Assembly (NCBI RefSeq): GCF_001427905.1
Contig: NZ_LMEF01000009.1
Span: 1 to 64,000 of the forward strand
Origin: Flavobacterium sp. Root420
GTDB taxonomy: Bacteria; Bacteroidota; Bacteroidia; Flavobacteriales; Flavobacteriaceae
Reading direction: 5' to 3'
DNA: 64,000 bases
Below, piece by piece: positions 59,966 to 64,000 of this stretch (positions are counted from its first letter, which is position 1; each line of letters opens with the position of its first letter). The notes below the pieces were generated by a model. That model had not been told where the DNA came from. It made no database searches and was given only the letters and a program-made list of their open reading frames with translations. Position numbers and translations under genes: made by a program.

Positions 59966-60715
59966 TTATAGAACTGAAAAATTTAGAAACTTTTTGAATG
60001 TAACGGCATCTGTCTCGTAATACTTTTTCGCTTTCTGACTTTCATCATCTTCATATTCAATGTCCATACTGTATGAATTGGCATCGTATAGATAAAATTG
60101 TACAAGGTTTTTTGCTTTAAAATAATAGATATTCAAACCTAATCTATGTTCAAAAAAATCTCGATGGTTTGAATTCTCTTTAATATTAGAAGCTAGGTCT
60201 TTTGATATTGTTCTATCATTAAAGGTTTGGGTGTTGATAAACATCAGAGTTCCTTCGTATAATATCCTAACTGTTGTTTTGTTAAGATAATCAGCTTTTA
60301 CATCGTATGCTTTAGCTAATTCTGCTTTTGATACCACATAGTATTTACAACTAACTTTATTATTCCAGCCTTTTTGGATTGAACTATAAGTATAAAAGCC
60401 GTCTCGATATTTTTTAATTATAATTGCATACGTACTATCAGCTATTTTTACGTCTTTAATTTCAAGTGAATTAAAATTATCAGTACCTAAGCCATACGAT
60501 TCATAGTTACCTAAAAGCTTCTGATTTTCACCAAGATCTTGTGGTATTTTATTTTTTCCACTTATCCATTGTCCGGAAGAGTTTTTTAACCAACCCGTAG
60601 CTAATATTAATGCGCTACTTTTTTTTGTTATTATTGGCACTGCGTCATCAACTCTATTTTGAGCATTGATGGTAACTGCAACTAATGTAAAAATTATAAG
60701 TAGATTTATTTTCAT
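59966..60715 (-). CDS. Exported protein of unknown function
   Basis: This 249-aa protein has a signal peptide (MKINLLIIFTLVAVTINAQ). The mature part is a beta-rich chain with ILATGWLKNSSGQWISGKNKIP, IADSTYAIIIKKYRDGFYTYSSIQKGWNNKVSCKYYVVSK and a C-terminal DAVTFKKFLNF. Similar secreted proteins with 'GW.....G.W....N.IP' are common and uncharacterised in flavobacteria. It lies alone between att-like modules 2 and 3, so it came as separate cargo. Confidence 0.7.
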   Translation of the reverse strand: MKINLLIIFTLVAVTINAQNRVDDAVPIITKKSSALILATGWLKNSSGQWISGKNKIPQDLGENQKLLGNYESYGLGTDNFNSLEIKDVKIADSTYAIIIKKYRDGFYTYSSIQKGWNNKVSCKYYVVSKAELAKAYDVKADYLNKTTVRILYEGTLMFINTQTFNDRTISKDLASNIKENSNHRDFFEHRLGLNIYYFKAKNLVQFYLYDANSYSMDIEYEDDESQKAKKYYETDAVTFKKFLNFSVL

Positions 60716-60932
60716 AAGATACTTGTGGGTTTATTAAATTTATTAATATGACGAAAGTATAGAAAATAAATTAATAAAAAGCCTATAGATCTAACAGAAT
60801 TGAAGACCTCAATTAAGTAAATTCTAGTAAGTTTTTAATTCAAAAAAAGTCGTTCATTTATTTGGACGTGATATAAATCCATCTAAAAAAAGCAATCGCC
60901 AATACGGTAGATATTTAATCTTAAACGGTTTT

Positions 60933-61107
60933 ATGGCAGAATCGTGGCACATACTATTTTGGACTGGATACCTTTTTTGCCACAAAAAGTTAAGGTGACT
61001 TTTAAAGATATTTCACCCTTCTAAGTTTTGTGGCAGAATCGTGGCGCATGGAGTTTTTGAAAAATAGAAACTTAGCAAAACCAGGGTCTGGCGAGTTTAG
61101 GTTCGAA
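60933..61107. other. att-like module 3 with an extra arm; proposed right island end
   Basis: An extra arm ATGGCAGAATCGTGGCACA (60933-60951) precedes TGCCACAAAAAGTTAAG (60978-60994), the arm TTTTGTGGCAGAATCGTGGCGCA (61026-61048) and the core GGTTCGAA (61100-61107), 74 nt after the arm. It is the outermost copy and the least degenerate one, and chromosome-like genes begin just after it. The remaining part of 60716-61255 shows no gene. Confidence 0.6.
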
Positions 61108-61255
61108 ACTTTTAGAGCAAGACAATCAAAAATTCTCAGTGCGTCGTCAGGGTTTGCTATTGAACAATTAATCCTATTTTAACATTTTTTCAAACAAATA
61201 TAAGTTTTTTAAATTGGTTAATATTGTTAAGAATATAAGTTCCCTAAATTAGAAA

Positions 61256-63028
61256 CTATGTGATTTTATTTTGTATGTCCATTTTTATTTTGGATATTAT
61301 TTTTCTTGTTTCATTTTTTATATCAGTAATTGTTTTTGAAGGGACTTTAACAGGCATTTTTAATATAGAATTTCCCCAATTTAATGCTTTTTTAAATTGT
61401 CTAGTCTCATAGTAAAATTTGAACAGAGATGCCCTATTACTAAATAATTTAGGATTAATAAAAACAGCTTTTTTGTATTGTTTTTCTGCTTGCAAAAACA
61501 TTCCTTTTTCCTGAAGTAAATTCCCCATGAGTATGGCACTTTTATCATTATTTAGATAATTCGAAGCTTTACGGAGAACGATCAATGCCGAATCTACTTT
61601 ATTGATTTTGGCTAATTCATCCGCATAGTTGTATAAAACATCACTATCTTCCATAGAATTGTCTGATATTTTCGAATAGGTTTGAATTGCTTTTTTTCGA
61701 AATCCTGTATTCGAATACCTGATAGCTTCATTTGATTTCATGTAGAATTTAAATGATTCTTGTCCAAAAAATAAAAGACAAACTGCGAGTGATAAAAGGG
61801 TAGTCCTCGCTAAGATTACATGTATTTTTCCTAAAGAAATTCGATATTCAAATGACTTCTTTACACTTTCCTCGTCAATAATGATAGCAATGCAAAACAA
61901 AAAATGCAGCAAAATACCCATAATTTGAAAAGGATAAGAAAATAATGAACTGATAATAATACAGATTACACTAAGATATGCACCGTTTAAAATTGGTTTT
62001 TCTCTTAGAAGTATGTAATTCCGTTTGAACAGAGCGAAAAATTTTATAAATAAGAATGATAAAATGATTAGTCCCATTAATCCGGTTTCAATTATAATTT
62101 GTAAGGGATCATTAAACATATAATATGTGTTGTTGGCTAATAAAGCTTCATTGCTGTCGATTGATTCTTTTGAAAAATATTTCGCTTGAAATTCATTATA
62201 TTTTACTTTAAATTTTCCATAGCCAATTCCGGTAATAAACTCCTGTGGTTGTAGTTGTGTGATGATGACTTTGTAGATTAATAAACGACCACTAGAAGAG
62301 TTACTTTTAAAATTTAATAATAGTAATAATAAACAAGAAGCGATTATTATTCCTTTAAAGCAACCCATTTTCAGCTTTAAATAGCTATAGTTTAAAACAC
62401 ACAGTGCAATAGTAAATCCTATGATTCCGGCCCTTCCTTTTGTGTAGAATAGAAGACAATAACATAAAAGAAAATAACAAATTAGAAAGATCTTAGCTAG
62501 TCTTGTGTCTTTTATAAAACCCTGGCTGTATTTTTTTAAGTAGGGAGTAATAAACAATAATTGCGCTGCAATAAGTATAGAAAAAATGCTCACATTTGGA
62601 TAAAACTTTAACGAAGAAAAAAAAAATGACAATGCAAAAAATAAAATTTCTACACCTATTATAACAATATAGCCCCTAATCAAAACTTTTATAATTGAAT
62701 TTCTATTAGTTGTCAAAAAAGCCAATGCTATTTTGTAAAAGAGGAATAATGCCAAAAGATAAACATATGAGAATAGTTTTATATCCCATTTAAAATAAAA
62801 CTTTAAAAGGACTAATAAAACAAACAACTGAATTACCAGGTTTGTTAAAATAGTTGAGAAGGGCGATTTTACTTTACTAAAAAAAATCAAACCAAGAAGA
62901 CCAACAATAAATAAGAGAACGGGTTTCATAAACAATCTTACCTCACCCCAAAAATAGAGCAAAGAAAAAGAGAGTAAAATGAGAAAAATTAAATTATCAA
63001 GTTTTAACGAAAACCGTTCTTTTATCAT
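61256..63028 (-). CDS. O-antigen-ligase-like membrane protein with TPR tail
   Basis: This 590-aa protein has about 11 membrane segments (about 10-420). The Wzy_C/WaaL-type region is present: KGRAGIIGFTIAL near 200 and, after a large periplasmic loop, NTYYMFNDPLQIIIETGLMGLIILSF near 300. Residues about 435-580 form three to four TPR-like helix pairs (AIQTYSKISDNSMEDSDVLYNYADELAKINKVDSALIVLRKA). Proteins of this type transfer or polymerise O-antigen or attach glycans to proteins; the substrate is unknown. No other glycan genes are in view. It lies just outside the proposed island end. Confidence 0.8.
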   Translation of the reverse strand: MIKERFSLKLDNLIFLILLSFSLLYFWGEVRLFMKPVLLFIVGLLGLIFFSKVKSPFSTILTNLVIQLFVLLVLLKFYFKWDIKLFSYVYLLALFLFYKIALAFLTTNRNSIIKVLIRGYIVIIGVEILFFALSFFFSSLKFYPNVSIFSILIAAQLLFITPYLKKYSQGFIKDTRLAKIFLICYFLLCYCLLFYTKGRAGIIGFTIALCVLNYSYLKLKMGCFKGIIIASCLLLLLLNFKSNSSSGRLLIYKVIITQLQPQEFITGIGYGKFKVKYNEFQAKYFSKESIDSNEALLANNTYYMFNDPLQIIIETGLMGLIILSFLFIKFFALFKRNYILLREKPILNGAYLSVICIIISSLFSYPFQIMGILLHFLFCIAIIIDEESVKKSFEYRISLGKIHVILARTTLLSLAVCLLFFGQESFKFYMKSNEAIRYSNTGFRKKAIQTYSKISDNSMEDSDVLYNYADELAKINKVDSALIVLRKASNYLNNDKSAILMGNLLQEKGMFLQAEKQYKKAVFINPKLFSNRASLFKFYYETRQFKKALNWGNSILKMPVKVPSKTITDIKNETRKIISKIKMDIQNKIT

Positions 63029-63084
63029 TTGAGAGAAGAATTAATGTAATAATTCAGTTTTCTGGAATAAGTTTAATATATAAA

Positions 63085-63119
63085 AGCAAAAGCAGTTTCG
63101 AAACTTGAAACTGCTTTTT
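63085..63119 (-). terminator. Intrinsic terminator of the minus-strand gene at 63127
   Basis: AAAGCAGTTTC (63089-63099) and GAAACTGCTTT (63107-63117) form a perfect stem; on the minus strand it is followed by TGCTTTT. It lies just past the stop at 63127. Confidence 0.75.
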
Positions 63120-63126
63120 ATTACTA

Positions 63127-63732
63127 TTAATAAAACACATCGAGTTGGTAAGATTTATTAATCACAACCCATTTTCCATTTTCTTTTTTCATGATTATTA
63201 AATAATTATCAGTTAAGCCATTAATTGATTCAGTTGTTCCTTGACCAACTTTAAAAACTAAATACTTTTTACCACTATAATATATAGGCTCTGAAAAAGA
63301 AAAAATATTTGTGATTGGACGATGTTGTTCAGAATGCCCAACAATAAATTCTATAAATAAATGACTTGAAAAGAATTCAATATGTTTATAATCAAAATCA
63401 GTTGAAAGCCATAAGTTATCTGCCGCAGTGTTTTCTTCAGTTTTATGATAGTATTTCTTTTTCATTCTTGCCCAATCCGCTTCATTATAAAGAGGAGGTT
63501 TGATTTCTTCTCTTTCGTCTCTTTTATATTCATTGGTTATGGAATCTTTAGAAGTTTTACCTTTAAAAATATCAATTACGTGATTTACATTGGTTTTCTC
63601 CTTGATGACAAATATCTTTTTATTATAATCAGGAATGATTGTATGCAAAAAATCATTTATGGCTTGCTTTTTATCTTGAGCAAATGACAAATTACTAATA
63701 AAAAAAAGAGTAAATAATAATAACTTTTTCAT
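63127..63732 (-). CDS. Secreted protein of unknown function
   Basis: This 201-aa protein has a signal peptide (MKKLLLFTLFFISNLSFAQ). The mature part shows a small beta-rich domain with FFSSHLFIEFIVGHSEQHRPITNIFSFSEPIYYSGKKYLVFKVGQG and YLIIMKKENGKWVVINKSYQLDVFY, which looks like an NTF2-like or lipocalin-like barrel; I cannot name it. It starts 12 nt after the stop of the upstream gene that leaves the window, so the two are co-transcribed. Confidence 0.75.
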   Translation of the reverse strand: MKKLLLFTLFFISNLSFAQDKKQAINDFLHTIIPDYNKKIFVIKEKTNVNHVIDIFKGKTSKDSITNEYKRDEREEIKPPLYNEADWARMKKKYYHKTEENTAADNLWLSTDFDYKHIEFFSSHLFIEFIVGHSEQHRPITNIFSFSEPIYYSGKKYLVFKVGQGTTESINGLTDNYLIIMKKENGKWVVINKSYQLDVFY

Positions 63733-63744
63733 TTTTTTATTTTT

Positions 63745-64000
63745 TTAGTTGCAGGGTTTTCCCACTGGTTTTTGTTCATTTGGAGTTCCCTGTCCAATTA
63801 CATTTCCAACAGACTCGGAAGCATATCGGTTTTTAATTCTCATATCATCAGCACCTCCACGTGTAAATTTCGCATAAAATACTGGAGCATCTCTTAAACC
63901 TCCCCAAGCCAAATCTGTATATACCTGACTTGGTATTCCTCCATCAGGAACTGCAATTCCTGTATTATATTCTTGTAATGCTGTGGCAATTGAATAAACA
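63745..64000 (-). CDS. 3' end of a larger gene (runs off the window)
   Basis: The minus strand is open from the window edge to a TAA at 63745-63747 and encodes 84 residues, including ATALQEYNTGIAVPDGG, SQVYTDLAWGGLRDAPVFYA and GADDMRIKNRYASESVGNVI, ending NEQKPVGKPCN. The family is not recognised. The polar, glycine-rich end with a terminal cysteine would suit the end of a large secreted protein, possibly of the RHS or polymorphic type. The following secreted-protein gene is 12 nt downstream. Confidence 0.7.
   Translation of the reverse strand, partial: VYSIATALQEYNTGIAVPDGGIPSQVYTDLAWGGLRDAPVFYAKFTRGGADDMRIKNRYASESVGNVIGQGTPNEQKPVGKPCN

Noticed and set aside
31380-61107. A perfect attL/attR direct repeat of the full tRNA 3' end
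   Set aside because: I could not find the sequence after GGTTCGAATC (CCTCTTTCTCCG) at the right side. Only 8-11 bases are shared, so the exact crossover point stays unproven.
1-64000. CRISPR array or cas genes
   Set aside because: No evenly spaced direct repeats of 28-37 bp and no Cas-like proteins. The repeats seen are inverted and intergenic.
1-64000. rRNA operon or phage structural genes
   Set aside because: No rRNA-like sequence, and no capsid, portal, terminase or tail proteins were recognised.

Overview
The window looks like a chromosomal segment of a Flavobacterium-type bacterium (Bacteroidota). It is AT-rich and lacks Shine-Dalgarno sites. Where promoters can be seen they follow the flavobacterial pattern (TTG about 20 nt upstream of TAnnTTTG). 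Many proteins have the closest-looking relatives in that group: the GHL10-type hydrolase, the PcfK/PcfJ pair, conjugative-transposon TraJ-K-L-M-N and an S-4TM CBASS effector. Recognition of families is from motifs and memory; no database search was possible.

Left part, about 1-31.2 kb: ordinary chromosome. A broken lipocalin gene, lpd, a divergent Lrp regulator / methionine-gamma-lyase-like pair, an amino-acid permease, a Tat-exported Gfo/Idh/MocA oxidoreductase, a large FAD/Fe-S D-2-hydroxyacid dehydrogenase, an orphan HSDR_N nuclease and an esterase are followed by a peptidoglycan-recycling-like run (anmK, GHL10 hydrolase, AmpG-like carrier, TPR protein, GNAT, NagZ-like GH3). Next come a peroxide-defence run (2-Cys peroxiredoxin, thioredoxin, small DUF6952-like protein, tpx) and an envelope run (dgkA, ftsK, lolA-like, lptF/G-like, ribB with a degenerate RibA domain, hotdog thioesterase). 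The gaps between these genes hold a dispersed family of nested inverted repeats.

Middle part, about 31.4-61.1 kb: a genomic island beside a tRNA-Ser(TGA) gene and a tyrosine recombinase. It contains small HTH genes and a decayed conjugative module (TraN, TraM, TraL, TraK, then a TraJ remnant fused head-to-head to a TraG remnant). After that come defence cargo: a CBASS operon (DUF3892, CD-NTase, S-4TM effector), a restriction-nuclease/NACHT ATPase of 1374 aa, an uncharacterised soluble plus membrane gene pair, and a frameshifted HerA-like ATPase. An ssb-pcfK-pcfJ mobile block is followed by AbiH plus DUF3800, an uncharacterised PD-(D/E)XK-like plus PIN-like gene pair, a beheaded AbiTii fragment and two orphan cargo genes. 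Its right side carries three repeated junction modules (an imperfect GTGGC-N5-7-CGTGGC arm, then 70-74 nt, then GGTTCGAA). The arm motif also occurs near the tRNA and at an internal scar. I read this as an island built by serial insertions at tRNA-Ser.

Right part, about 61.2-64 kb: chromosome-like genes on the minus strand: an O-antigen-ligase-like membrane protein with TPRs, a secreted protein of unknown function and the 3' end of a further gene.

Several genes are broken by single-base losses or gains, mostly in homopolymers (blc twice, the HerA-like gene, a small gene at 52.9 kb). These may be real decay or sequence errors, and read-level checking should come before biological interpretation.
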